Origin: Acidobacteriota bacterium
Lineage (GTDB): Bacteria; Acidobacteriota; Terriglobia; Acidiferrales; UBA7541
Direction of reading: 5' to 3'
DNA: 34,986 bases
Assembly: GCA_023481105.1 (NCBI GenBank)
Contig: JAMCWK010000015.1
Span: forward strand, 1 to 34,986
Shown here: positions 8,307 through 15,880 of the stretch, in pieces
Layout: every line of letters starts with the position of its first letter
Position numbering within the stretch: the stretch's first letter is position 1
Position numbers and translations under genes: made by a program
The notes under the pieces: generated by a model
Told to the model about the DNA's origin: nothing
What the model saw: the letters and a program-made list of their open reading frames with translations, nothing else
Databases searched by the model: none

Positions 8307-9449
8307 ATGGCGCTCATGGCGCTGGCAGCCTATGCCATGCAGGAATCCGCGTCGCGCGGGCGGCGGCACCCCGAGCCGGCACACGCCTACCGCAGCGCCT
8401 ACGCGCGCGACCGCGACCGCGTCATTCACTCCCGCGCTTTTCGCCGCCTGGAATCGAAGACGCAAGTCTTCACCACGCGTTATTCCGACCACTTCCGCAA
8501 CCGCCTGACGCACACGCTGGAAGTGGCGCAAATTGCGCGCACGGCGGCCGGCGCGTTGGGACTGAATACGGAACTCGTCGAAGCCCTCGCGCTGGTGCAC
8601 GACATCGGTCACCCGCCGTTCGGCCACGCGGGGGAAAGCTGTCTGGACGGGCTGATGCGCGAGCACCCGCCCGGGGCGGGCTTCGACCACAACCTGCACG
8701 CCCTGCGCACCGTGGAGCAGTTTGAGCAGCGCTATCTCGATTTCCCCGGGCTGAATCTCACCTTCGAAGTGCGCGAGGGCATCATCAAGCACTCGCGCGA
8801 ATACTCTGCCGAGGAATTTCCAGAATTGGCCGAGTATTCGCTCAGCCTGCGGCCTCCTCTGGAAGCGCAGTTAATCGACTTGGTGGACGAAATCGCTTAC
8901 AACATCGCGGACCTCGACGACGGCTTCGAGGCGCGTCTGCTCGATCTGCCGGTAATCCTCGCAGAAGTGCCGCTGTTCTCAGAGATGTACAAGGAGGTGG
9001 ACCGCATCTATCCCGTCGCGCGGACCAAACTGAAATTCAACGAAGCTAACAAGCGCGCGCTCGACCGCCTGGTGACCGACCTGATCGAGCACACACGCAC
9101 GCAGCTCGCGGCCAGCGGCGTGTACGGCGTAGAGGATGTGCGGCGCTACTCGCGACGTCTGGCCAGCTTTTCGCCGGAAGGCACGCGGCACAACATCGCC
9201 TGGAAAAAGTTCTTGCTGGCGCACCTCTACGAATCGCCGGCCATTAATGAGGAACGCGATGCCTGTGTCGCGGCACTGGGAGAGCTCTTTCGCTTCTACC
9301 TGGAGCACCCGGAAAAAATGCCCCAGTTTTATTTCCAGCAGGCACAGAGCGAGCCCCGGCACCGCGTGGTGTGCGACTACGTCGCCGGCATGACCGATCA
9401 TTTCCTCCTCCGCCAGCACCGCGAATTGATCGGCGGCAAGACCGAATAG
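8307..9449 (+). CDS. dgt: HD-domain deoxyguanosinetriphosphate triphosphohydrolase-like protein
   Basis: Enzymes of this family cleave dNTPs to the deoxynucleoside and triphosphate, tuning dNTP pools. The 380-residue protein shows the family N-terminus (LAAYAMQESASRGR), RDRDRVIHSRAFRRLESKTQVF (about residues 34-55) and the HD metal site: His69 in RLTHTLEVAQIA, His98-Asp99 in LVHDIGHPPFGHAGE and Asp194 in LVDEIAYN. The length and the SRGR start fit the broad dNTPase class rather than the longer E. coli Dgt. The start is ATG 8307, the first ATG after an in-frame stop at 8256. ATG 8316 is equally possible, and neither has a clear ribosome-binding site. It is followed by 223 bases holding a hairpin and a strong promoter for the next operon. 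Confidence 0.88.
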   Translation: MALMALAAYAMQESASRGRRHPEPAHAYRSAYARDRDRVIHSRAFRRLESKTQVFTTRYSDHFRNRLTHTLEVAQIARTAAGALGLNTELVEALALVHDIGHPPFGHAGESCLDGLMREHPPGAGFDHNLHALRTVEQFEQRYLDFPGLNLTFEVREGIIKHSREYSAEEFPELAEYSLSLRPPLEAQLIDLVDEIAYNIADLDDGFEARLLDLPVILAEVPLFSEMYKEVDRIYPVARTKLKFNEANKRALDRLVTDLIEHTRTQLAASGVYGVEDVRRYSRRLASFSPEGTRHNIAWKKFLLAHLYESPAINEERDACVAALGELFRFYLEHPEKMPQFYFQQAQSEPRHRVVCDYVAGMTDHFLLRQHRELIGGKTE

Positions 9450-9481
9450 CAGACGCTGGCCGCCTTACCCAGCATTTTGTA

Positions 9482-9509
9482 GCCGCACCGCCTCCCGCTG
9501 GTGTGCGGC
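9482..9509 (+). terminator. Hairpin downstream of dgt, weak terminator candidate
   Basis: GCCGCAC (9482-9488) pairs with GTGCGGC (9503-9509) around a 14-base loop, 32 bases after the dgt stop. No T-run follows, so it is at best a factor-dependent or processing structure. Confidence 0.25.
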
Positions 9510-9559
9510 CACGCACTCACGGCGCGCTAATCCTTGCGCAGCGTGCAGGCTGCGCTTCC

Positions 9560-9587
9560 TTGACAATGATTGACCCGCCCGTATAAT
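9560..9587 (+). promoter_or_regulatory. Perfect-consensus sigma70-type promoter for the rpmF-fab operon
   Basis: TTGACA (9560-9565), a 16-base spacer and TATAAT (9582-9587) match both consensus hexamers exactly. The predicted transcript start is about 9594, leaving a leader of about 80 bases before the DUF177 start at 9673. This is the best promoter in the window and suits an operon encoding a ribosomal protein and fatty acid enzymes. Confidence 0.88.
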
Positions 9588-9672
9588 CGTTCTTCGCGGA
9601 AAATGCGGCCTTTTGCAGCCTCGGCCGCAGATTTCGCGAGTTTGCGGGATCCGTCGAAACGGAACTGACAGA

Positions 9673-10206
9673 ATGTTTCTTGACATCAAAGAACTGGCCG
9701 TCCGGAAGGCGCGGATACAAAAGACGTATCCGGCCGGGACGATTGATTTCCACTCCAGCGAGTTCCGCCAGGTGGACCCCCTGGAGGTTCGGGCCACCGC
9801 CGAGCTGCTCGACGGCCAAATCCGCATCTCCGGCCACCTGCATACGCGGATTGAGCTGGTGTGCTCGCGCTGCCTGGAAACGGTGGTGGAAGAAGTCAGC
9901 CGTGATTATGACCTCTTTTACCAGCCGGCAACGACGATCGCGCAAGAAGAAAAAGTCCACTTGAAGTCGGACGACACCGAAATCGGATTCTTCCAGGGTG
10001 ACGGCCTGTTTCTGGCCGACGTGCTGGCTGAGCAGGTAAACCTTGCGATTCCCATGAAGGTGATTTGCCGCAGCGACTGCCGGGGCCTGTGCCCGCACTG
10101 CGGCATGAATCTGAATAGCGAAGAGTGCCGCTGCGAAATCCAGAAGACCGACCCGCGTCTCGCACCGCTGGCGCGCTTCAAGCAGGACTGGTCCAAGAAA
10201 CAATAG
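9673..10206 (+). CDS. yceD: DUF177 / YceD family protein
   Basis: A 177-residue protein of the YceD (DUF177) family, which almost always precedes rpmF and is linked to large-subunit/23S rRNA biogenesis in work on E. coli and plants; its exact role is unsettled. Cysteines form clusters typical of the family: CSRC (64-67) and C-x3-C-x3-CPHCG (Cys132, 136, 140, 143), followed by CRC (152-154) after NLN. Both clusters suggest metal binding. The start is ATG 9673 (MFLDIKEL), where the conserved family region begins; GGAA sits eight bases upstream. An in-frame start at 9613 would take in most of the leader and is less likely. The predicted transcript start is about 80 bases upstream, and rpmF follows after 65 bases. 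Confidence 0.9.
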   Translation: MFLDIKELAVRKARIQKTYPAGTIDFHSSEFRQVDPLEVRATAELLDGQIRISGHLHTRIELVCSRCLETVVEEVSRDYDLFYQPATTIAQEEKVHLKSDDTEIGFFQGDGLFLADVLAEQVNLAIPMKVICRSDCRGLCPHCGMNLNSEECRCEIQKTDPRLAPLARFKQDWSKKQ

Positions 10207-10271
10207 CCATCGAATTCTCAAACCGCTAGACTGGCTCGACGCGAAACCAGCCAGCAGCAAGGAGTCTGTGT

Positions 10272-10451
10272 ATGCCCAATCCGAAACGACGTCACTCCAA
10301 GCGGCGCAAGAACCAGCGCCGCGCGCACGACGCGCTCACAGCGCCGACGCTTTCCGAATGCCCGCAGTGCCACCAGATGAAGATGCCCCACCAGGCCTGT
10401 CCGGAGTGCGGGTACTACAAGGGGCGCGAAGTGGTTGACACCTCGTCCTGA
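10272..10451 (+). CDS. rpmF: 50S ribosomal protein L32
   Basis: A 59-residue protein starting MPNPKRRHSKRRKNQRRAHD, the standard L32 N-terminus. Two CxxC pairs follow (Cys30/Cys33 in CPQC and Cys43/Cys46 in CPEC), so this is the zinc-binding form of L32. The ribosome-binding site AAGGAG (10259-10264) lies seven bases before the ATG. The gene sits between DUF177 and plsX, as in many bacteria, tying ribosome synthesis to membrane lipid synthesis. It contributes to the 50S subunit near the peptidyl transferase centre. Confidence 0.97.
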   Translation: MPNPKRRHSKRRKNQRRAHDALTAPTLSECPQCHQMKMPHQACPECGYYKGREVVDTSS

Positions 10452-10481
10452 ACGTCCTAAGTTCACGGGCTATCTTTCCGG

Positions 10482-10505
10482 GCGTCCCTGGACTTACCGG
10501 GACGC
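10482..10505 (+). other. Intercistronic hairpin between rpmF and plsX
   Basis: GCGTCCC (10482-10488) and GGGACGC (10499-10505) form a perfect 7-bp stem with a 10-base loop, 30 bases after the rpmF stop and just before the plsX ribosome-binding site. No T-run follows, so partial attenuation, RNA processing or stability control fits better than full termination. Confidence 0.5.
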
Positions 10506-10526
10506 ATTCCTCCAACCGGAGCGTAG

Positions 10527-11540
10527 ATGATCACCATCGCTCTTGACGCCATGGGCGGCGACTCCGCCCCGCGGGCCGAAGTAGAAGGCGCCATCCTCGC
10601 TGCGCGCGAGCTTGGTGTGCGCGTGCTTCTGGTCGGCCAGCAAGAGGCCGTGAAGCGCGAACTGGCCAAGCACACGCATCGGGGCCTGCCGATCGAGGTC
10701 GTCCACGCCAGCGAAGTCATCGCCATGGACGAGTCGCCGGTGACGGCTTTCCGCAAGAAGAAGGACAGCTCCGTGCACGTGGCAGCGCGGCTGGTGAAGA
10801 GCGGCGAGGCGGACGGCTTTGTCAGCGCGGGCAACACCGGTGCGGTGATGGCGGCGGCGCACTTCATCCTCGGCACGCTGCCCAGCGTGGATCGTCCGGC
10901 GCTGGCGGCGCCCTTCCCCACCACGCGCGGCGGCGTTTCCGTGATGCTCGACGTGGGCGCCAACGTGGATTCCAAGCCCGTGCACCTGGAACAGTTCGCC
11001 ATTATGGGGGAAATCTATCACCGCGTGTTGTTCGGCACGCGCCGCCCCACGGTGGGGCTGCTCTCCATCGGCGAAGAGGAAATGAAAGGCAACGAGCTGA
11101 CCCGCGATGCGCACAACCGGTTGAAGCACATGCTGCTGAACTTTGTAGGCAACATCGAAGGGCGGGATGTCTTCGCCGGCGACGCGGACGTGATCGTATG
11201 CGACGGCTTCATCGGCAACGTCGCGCTGAAAATCAGCGAAGGTCTTGTGGAGCACATCGCCGCCACGTTGAAAGAAGCGCTAAACAGCACGCTGGCCTCG
11301 CAGGTGGGCTACGTCTTCGCGCGCAAAGCCTTTGCCAAGTTCAAGAAGAAGCTGGATTACTCGGAGTACGGTGGTGCGCCGTTGCTGGGCGTGCGCGGAG
11401 TCACCATCATCGGTCACGGCCGCTCGAATGCAAACGCCATCAAAAACGCCATCCGTGTAGCAGCGGAGTTGAGCCGCGCGAAACTGAACGAGAAAATCGA
11501 ACAAGAACTTTCCGAAGTGGGAGCGGACGCAAAGCGTTAA
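10527..11540 (+). CDS. plsX: Phosphate acyltransferase PlsX
   Basis: PlsX converts acyl-ACP and phosphate to acyl-phosphate, the donor used by PlsY to start phospholipid synthesis, and works at the cytoplasmic face of the membrane. The 337-residue protein starts [22 protein letters not shown], the diagnostic PlsX N-terminus. It continues with [12 protein letters not shown] (about 98-109), [19 protein letters not shown] (about 139-147), [12 protein letters not shown] and [16 protein letters not shown] (about 230-245). The conserved C-terminal [19 protein letters not shown] is present. The start is ATG 10527, with GGAG a short distance upstream. It lies between rpmF and fabD. The usual neighbour fabH is missing between plsX and fabD. 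Confidence 0.97.
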   Translation: MITIALDAMGGDSAPRAEVEGAILAARELGVRVLLVGQQEAVKRELAKHTHRGLPIEVVHASEVIAMDESPVTAFRKKKDSSVHVAARLVKSGEADGFVSAGNTGAVMAAAHFILGTLPSVDRPALAAPFPTTRGGVSVMLDVGANVDSKPVHLEQFAIMGEIYHRVLFGTRRPTVGLLSIGEEEMKGNELTRDAHNRLKHMLLNFVGNIEGRDVFAGDADVIVCDGFIGNVALKISEGLVEHIAATLKEALNSTLASQVGYVFARKAFAKFKKKLDYSEYGGAPLLGVRGVTIIGHGRSNANAIKNAIRVAAELSRAKLNEKIEQELSEVGADAKR

Positions 11541-11602
11541 GCGTCGCGCACCAGGATAGCTTCCGCGGCGGAGAGTTCCGCCCGGTGGAATCGAGCAATC
11601 GC

Positions 11603-12556
11603 ATGGGAAAACTGGCATTTCTCTTTCCAGGACAGGCTTCGCAATATCCCGGCATGGGCAAGGACCTCGCCGAGAAGTTTGGAGTGTCCCGCGCCGTGTT
11701 CGAAGAAGCCGACCAGGCACTGGGCGTGGCCATTTCTCGGATCTGCTTTGAAGGTACGGAAGATGAGCTGAAGCTCACCGAAAACACGCAGCCGGCCATC
11801 CTGACCGTGAGTGTAGCGGCGCTGCGCGCCTTGCAGGAAAAAGGAATCTCGCCGGATTATGTGGCGGGACACAGCCTGGGCGAGTATTCCGCCAACGTGG
11901 CGGCCGGCACGCTGGAGTTTGCAGACGCGGTGCGCTTGGTGCGCAAGCGCGGCAAGTACATGCAGGAAGCCGTGCCAGCCGGCGAAGGGGCCATGGCCGC
12001 CATCCTCGGCCTGGCGGCTGCGCAGATTGACGGCATCTGCAAAAAGGCTGCAGAGGGCGGAATCGTCTCCGCGGCGAATCTGAACTCACCGGAGCAGACC
12101 GTCATCTCCGGGCACGCCGCGGCGGTCAAGCGCGCTGTGGAGCTGGCTTCGCAGGCCGGCGCCAAGCGGGCGGTTATACTCGCCGTTTCTGCACCTTTCC
12201 ACAGCGAATTGATGTCGCCGGCGCAGCAGCGGCTCGAAGTGGACCTGCGGCAAACGACATTCCGCGACCCGCGCTGCCCGCTGGTGAACAATGCCGATGC
12301 GGATCTGATCGAAAAAGGCGAGGAAGCGCGCGACGCGCTGATCCGGCAGGTCTGCTTGCCCGTGCGCTGGGAAGAGTCGGTGCGAGAACTCCTCGCACAA
12401 GGCGTGACAACTTTCATCGAGGTCGGCCCCGGAAAAGTGCTGAGTGGTTTGCTGCGGCAAATTGACCGCTCGGTGCACTGCCTGAACGTTGAGGACGAAA
12501 AGAGTCTGGCCGCGGCCGTGGAAAAACTGACTCAGGCCCGCGGCGAAACCGAATGA
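11603..12556 (+). CDS. fabD: Malonyl CoA-acyl carrier protein transacylase FabD
   Basis: FabD moves malonyl from CoA to ACP, supplying the extender for fatty acid synthesis. The 317-residue protein starts MGKLAFLFPGQASQYPGMG. The nucleophile is Ser91 in GHSLGEYS, the arginine lies in the VRKRGKYMQ segment (about 115), and the catalytic His200 is in SAPFHSELM; all three match the family. The C-terminal ITFxEVGPGKVLSGL-type segment (about 270-285) is intact. The start is ATG 11603; an in-frame GTG at 11585 would add six residues, and neither has a strong ribosome-binding site. It follows plsX after 62 bases and precedes fabG after 40 bases. Confidence 0.96.
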   Translation: MGKLAFLFPGQASQYPGMGKDLAEKFGVSRAVFEEADQALGVAISRICFEGTEDELKLTENTQPAILTVSVAALRALQEKGISPDYVAGHSLGEYSANVAAGTLEFADAVRLVRKRGKYMQEAVPAGEGAMAAILGLAAAQIDGICKKAAEGGIVSAANLNSPEQTVISGHAAAVKRAVELASQAGAKRAVILAVSAPFHSELMSPAQQRLEVDLRQTTFRDPRCPLVNNADADLIEKGEEARDALIRQVCLPVRWEESVRELLAQGVTTFIEVGPGKVLSGLLRQIDRSVHCLNVEDEKSLAAAVEKLTQARGETE

Positions 12557-12563
12557 AATCGTA

Positions 12564-12587
12564 GGGGCGGACCTGAGTGTTCGCCCT
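12564..12587 (+). other. Intercistronic hairpin between fabD and fabG
   Basis: GGGCGGAC (12565-12572) pairs with GTTCGCCC (12579-12586) around a 6-base loop, with one G-T pair and a possible extra G-T pair at the base. It lies 8 bases after the fabD stop and ends before the fabG start. Compact GC-rich palindromes like this are often interspersed genomic repeats, but only one copy is visible here. Confidence 0.5.
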
Positions 12588-12596
12588 GCAAGAATC

Positions 12597-13343
12597 ATGT
12601 TCAGCCTGAAAGACAAAGTCGCATTGGTGACCGGCGCGTCGCAAGGCATTGGGCGCGTGACCGCGATGGCTCTCGCCGAGGCCGGCGCCAGAGTCGCTGC
12701 GGCTGCGCGCAATGCGGAAAAGCTGAATGCTGTGGTGGCGGAAATCAACCAAGCAGGCGGCGTAGCCTTGGCCGTACCCATGGACGTGGCCGACGGCGAG
12801 CAAGTCAAGGCTGGCGTCAAACAAGTGCTCGAGAAATTCGGCAAGCTCAACATCCTGGTGAACAACGCCGCCATCACTCGCGACGGTCTGGCGCTGCGCA
12901 TGAAGCTGGAGGACTGGGACGCGGTCATCCGCACGAACCTGACCGGCGCGCACTTGTGCACGCAGCAAGCGCTGGGCCCGATGATTCGGCAGCGCTGGGG
13001 GCGGATCATCAACGTCACATCGGTGGTGGCGCAAACAGGCAATGCCGGCCAAGCCAACTATGTGGCGGCCAAGGCCGGGCTGATTGGCCTGACCAAAGCC
13101 ATCGCCGTGGAGATTGCCTCGCGCAATATCACAGTCAACGCGGTCGCGCCCGGCTTTATTGCTACGCCGATGACTGATCCCCTTCCCGACAAAGTGAAGC
13201 AAGAGATGTTGGGAAAGATTCCGCTGGGGCGCATGGGCACGGACCGCGACGTCGCCGCCGCCATCGTATTTCTCGCAAGCGAAGAGGCCGGCTACATCAC
13301 TGGCCACGTGCTCGACGTCAATGGCGGGATGTACATGGCGTAG
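12597..13343 (+). CDS. fabG: 3-oxoacyl-[acyl-carrier-protein] reductase FabG
   Basis: FabG reduces 3-oxoacyl-ACP with NADPH in each elongation cycle. This is a 248-residue short-chain dehydrogenase. The cofactor motif TGASQGIG is at 12-19, NNAA at 89-92 is present, and the catalytic tetrad is Asn114, Ser142, Tyr155 and Lys159 (TSVVAQTGNAGQANYVAAKAG region). The C-terminal GxVxxxNGGMYM-type end is typical of FabG. The start is ATG 12597 with only a weak purine stretch upstream; translation may depend on transcription from the upstream genes. The next gene, acpP, has its own promoter in the 116-base gap. Confidence 0.96.
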   Translation: MFSLKDKVALVTGASQGIGRVTAMALAEAGARVAAAARNAEKLNAVVAEINQAGGVALAVPMDVADGEQVKAGVKQVLEKFGKLNILVNNAAITRDGLALRMKLEDWDAVIRTNLTGAHLCTQQALGPMIRQRWGRIINVTSVVAQTGNAGQANYVAAKAGLIGLTKAIAVEIASRNITVNAVAPGFIATPMTDPLPDKVKQEMLGKIPLGRMGTDRDVAAAIVFLASEEAGYITGHVLDVNGGMYMA

Positions 13344-13350
13344 GCCGCGG

Positions 13351-13379
13351 TTGACCAATAGGGACGCCGCGTCTAGAAT
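13351..13379 (+). promoter_or_regulatory. Internal promoter for acpP
   Basis: TTGACC (13351-13356), a 17-base spacer and TAGAAT (13374-13379) give five-of-six matches in each hexamer. The predicted transcript start is about 13386, with a leader of about 75 bases before acpP. A dedicated promoter fits the very high cellular demand for acyl carrier protein. Confidence 0.75.
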
Positions 13380-13459
13380 GGGCGGGTTATTTTGAGAGCT
13401 TAAATTTCGAAGCTGGGCCCGAAGCCGGAGCAGCAAACGAGATTACCGGAGGAAACAGG

Positions 13460-13705
13460 ATGGCCAGTGTTGAAGAACGCGTAAAACAAATCATCGTGGA
13501 GCAACTGGGCGTGGACGAAGCGGAAGTCACCCCCACCGCCTCGTTTGTGGACGACCTGGGCGCGGATTCGCTCGACGTCGTCGAGCTGACCATGGCCTTT
13601 GAGGAAGCCTTCGGGATCGAAATCCCCGACGAGGATGCCGAGAAGATCGCCACCGTCAAGGCCGCCATCGAGTACATCGAGAAACACTCTGCGGCAAAGA
13701 AGTAA
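13460..13705 (+). CDS. acpP: Acyl carrier protein AcpP
   Basis: An 81-residue acidic acyl carrier protein. The phosphopantetheine attachment serine is Ser37 in [10 protein letters not shown], followed by the family helix [19 protein letters not shown]. It carries growing acyl chains between FabD, FabF, FabG, FabZ, PlsX and LpxA, all of which are encoded in this window. The start is ATG 13460 with GGAGGA a few bases upstream, the strongest ribosome-binding site of the cluster, and it has its own promoter at 13351. fabF follows after 30 bases. Confidence 0.98.
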   Translation: MASVEERVKQIIVEQLGVDEAEVTPTASFVDDLGADSLDVVELTMAFEEAFGIEIPDEDAEKIATVKAAIEYIEKHSAAKK

Positions 13706-13735
13706 GCCAGCAGCCCCCGCAGGAGAAAACCAATC

Positions 13736-14983
13736 GTGAGCCGCCGCGTTGTGGTCACCGGAGTCGGTCTTGTGTGCGGATGCGGGATCGGCACCGAGGA
13801 AGTCTGGAAGAACATTGTCGCCGGCAAAAGCGGCATCGGCCCCATTACCCTGTTCGACGCCTCCCAGCATGACTGCCGCATCGCGGGCGAAGTGAAGAAC
13901 TTCGACCCGGGCGTCTGGGTGGAGAAAAAAGAACAGAAAAAGATGGGCCGGTTTATCTCGTTAGCCATTGCCGCGTCCGAAATCGCCGTGCAGATGGCCG
14001 GGCTGAAAATCAGCAGCGACGAGGAAGCCGATCGCACTGGTGTCTATATCGGTTCCGGCATCGGTGGCTTCGAAGTGATCGAGCGTGAGCACAGCAAAAT
14101 GGTGCAGGGCGGCCCCGGCCGCATCTCTCCGTTCTTCATTCCAGCGACCATTGTCAACCTGGCTGCGGGGCACGTTTCCATCCGCACCGGTGCGCGCGGG
14201 CCGAACTCCGCCACCGCGACGGCTTGCTCCGCTTCCGCGCACGCCATCGGCGACGCTTTCAAAATCATCCAGCGCGGTAACGCCGACGCGATGATCTGCG
14301 GGGGCGCGGAAGGCGCCATCACAGCGTTGAGCGTGGGCGGATTTGCGGCCATGAGGGCGCTCTCCACGCGCAATGCCGAACCGGAGCGCGCCAGCCGCCC
14401 CTTTGACGCACAGCGCGACGGCTTCGTGGTTGGCGAAGGCTCCGGCATCCTGATTCTCGAATCGCTGGAGCACGCCGAAAAGCGCGGCGCTCCGCCCATC
14501 GCCGAGATCGTCGGCTACGGAATGTCCGGCGATGCGTTCCACATCACGCAGCCTGCCGAAGAAGGCGCCGGAGCGTACCGCGTGATGATGGCCACATTGC
14601 GCGACGCCGGGGTATCCGCCGATGTGGTGGATTACGTGAACGCACACGGCACCTCGACACCTATCGGCGACGCCATCGAAACCACCGCCGTGAAGCGCGT
14701 GTTCGGTGAGCGCGCCAAAAAGGTTGCGGTCAGCTCAACGAAGTCCATGACCGGGCATCTGCTGGGCGGCGCCGGCGGACTCGAGGCCGGCATCAGCGTT
14801 CTGGCGCTGCGTGACCAGGTCCTGCCGCCAACCATCAACTACGAAAATCCCGATCCAGCTTGCGACTTGGATTACGTGCCGAATGTTTCGCGCAAGGCCA
14901 CGGTCAATTATGCGCTGTCGAATTCGTTTGGCTTCGGCGGCACCAACGCTGCATTGCTGTTCAAACGTTGGGAAGGAAAGTAG
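13736..14983 (+). CDS. fabF: 3-oxoacyl-[acyl-carrier-protein] synthase II FabF
   Basis: FabF condenses malonyl-ACP with acyl-ACP. The 415-residue protein is a full-length KAS II. It shows nucleophile Cys164 in ATACSASAHAIGDAF, His304 in NAHGTSTPIGD, Lys336 and His341 in KSMTGHLLGGAGG, and the C-terminal NSFGFGGTNAALLF. The start is GTG 13736; AGGAG lies ten bases upstream. The N-terminus SRRVVVTGVGLV matches the family exactly at this start. It is the last fatty acid gene of the cluster and is followed after 63 bases by etfB. Confidence 0.97.
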   Translation: MSRRVVVTGVGLVCGCGIGTEEVWKNIVAGKSGIGPITLFDASQHDCRIAGEVKNFDPGVWVEKKEQKKMGRFISLAIAASEIAVQMAGLKISSDEEADRTGVYIGSGIGGFEVIEREHSKMVQGGPGRISPFFIPATIVNLAAGHVSIRTGARGPNSATATACSASAHAIGDAFKIIQRGNADAMICGGAEGAITALSVGGFAAMRALSTRNAEPERASRPFDAQRDGFVVGEGSGILILESLEHAEKRGAPPIAEIVGYGMSGDAFHITQPAEEGAGAYRVMMATLRDAGVSADVVDYVNAHGTSTPIGDAIETTAVKRVFGERAKKVAVSSTKSMTGHLLGGAGGLEAGISVLALRDQVLPPTINYENPDPACDLDYVPNVSRKATVNYALSNSFGFGGTNAALLFKRWEGK

Positions 14984-15046
14984 GCAATAAAGGTGCACTC
15001 GCCCGTGCGCCCATCGTTTTTCCCGCCGCACCCGTCGGAGGAACCC

Positions 15047-15817
15047 GTGAACATTGCCGTCTGCATCAAACAAGTCCCTGCCAAAGACGCGCCGCTGCAA
15101 ATTCCCGAAGGCAGCGCGTGGATTCGCGAAACCGACATCGGCTTCGAGACTAATGAGCCCGACGGCTACGCGCTGGAAGAAGCGCTGCGCCTGAAGGAAA
15201 AGCACGGCGGTGAGGTCGTGGCGATTTCCATGGGCCCCGAGCGCGTCAAGCAGACCATCAAGGAAGCCATGGCCAAAGGAGCGGACCGCGGCATCCACGT
15301 GGTGGACGACAAATTCTTCCAGCTTGACCCGCTGGGTTCGGCGCGTTCGCTGGCCGCCGCCATTCAGAAAGAGAATTTCGATCTCGTCCTCACCGGCTTG
15401 CAGAGCGACGACCACGGCTTTGGCCAGACCGGCGTGCTGCTTGCCGAGCTGCTCGGGCTGCCGCACGCCACCATCATCATGCAGATTGAAGTGAATGGCG
15501 CGCGCATGAAGCTGAAGCGCGAACTGGAGGCCGGCTGGTTCCAGTGGATGGAGGTGCCGCTGCCCGCCGTGCTCAGCATTCAGTCCGGCATCAACAAGCC
15601 GCGCTACGCCACGCTGAAGGGCATCATGGCCGCCAAGAAAAAGGAAATTAACAGCATCCCGCGCGAATCGCTGGGCGTGGACGCAACTCCAACGCAAAAG
15701 CTCGAGCGCATCTACGTGCCCACAAAAACAAAAAAGACTGAAATGCTCACTGGCACGGCCAAGGAATCCGCCGCCAAGCTGGTGGAAAAACTCAAGCACG
15801 AAGCACGGGTTTTGTAG
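15047..15817 (+). CDS. etfB: Electron transfer flavoprotein subunit beta
   Basis: The beta subunit of the FAD/AMP-containing ETF heterodimer, which accepts electrons from acyl-CoA and related dehydrogenases. The 256-residue protein starts VNIAVCIKQVPAKDAPL. It carries TNEPDGYALEEALRLKE, the DLVLTGLQSDDHGFGQTG segment (about 110-130, AMP-binding region) and LPAVLSIQSGINKPRYATLKGIM, the signature region of beta subunits. The start is GTG 15047, with GGAGG five bases upstream; an upstream in-frame start at 14993 has no such site. It is followed by etfA after 63 bases, with a hairpin between. The non-bifurcating, ETF:QO-linked type is likely, because the quinone oxidoreductase is also encoded in this window. 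Confidence 0.95.
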   Translation: MNIAVCIKQVPAKDAPLQIPEGSAWIRETDIGFETNEPDGYALEEALRLKEKHGGEVVAISMGPERVKQTIKEAMAKGADRGIHVVDDKFFQLDPLGSARSLAAAIQKENFDLVLTGLQSDDHGFGQTGVLLAELLGLPHATIIMQIEVNGARMKLKRELEAGWFQWMEVPLPAVLSIQSGINKPRYATLKGIMAAKKKEINSIPRESLGVDATPTQKLERIYVPTKTKKTEMLTGTAKESAAKLVEKLKHEARVL

Positions 15818-15832
15818 CGTCGAACCGTGTAG

Positions 15833-15852
15833 CCCGCCTCTTCAGAGGCGGG
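15833..15852 (+). other. Intercistronic palindrome between etfB and etfA
   Basis: CCCGCCTC (15833-15840) and GAGGCGGG (15845-15852) form a perfect 8-bp stem with loop TTCA. There is no T-run, so it is unlikely to end transcription fully. It resembles the interspersed palindromes found between genes in some genomes, but no second copy is visible here. Confidence 0.55.
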
Positions 15853-15880
15853 GACTTACCGAGCACTCAAAGAGGCCGAC

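Noticed and set aside
7617..8792. A 391-codon minus-strand frame over the TPR protein and dgt
   Set aside because: It spans two well-supported plus-strand genes and the gap between them and shows no family motif.
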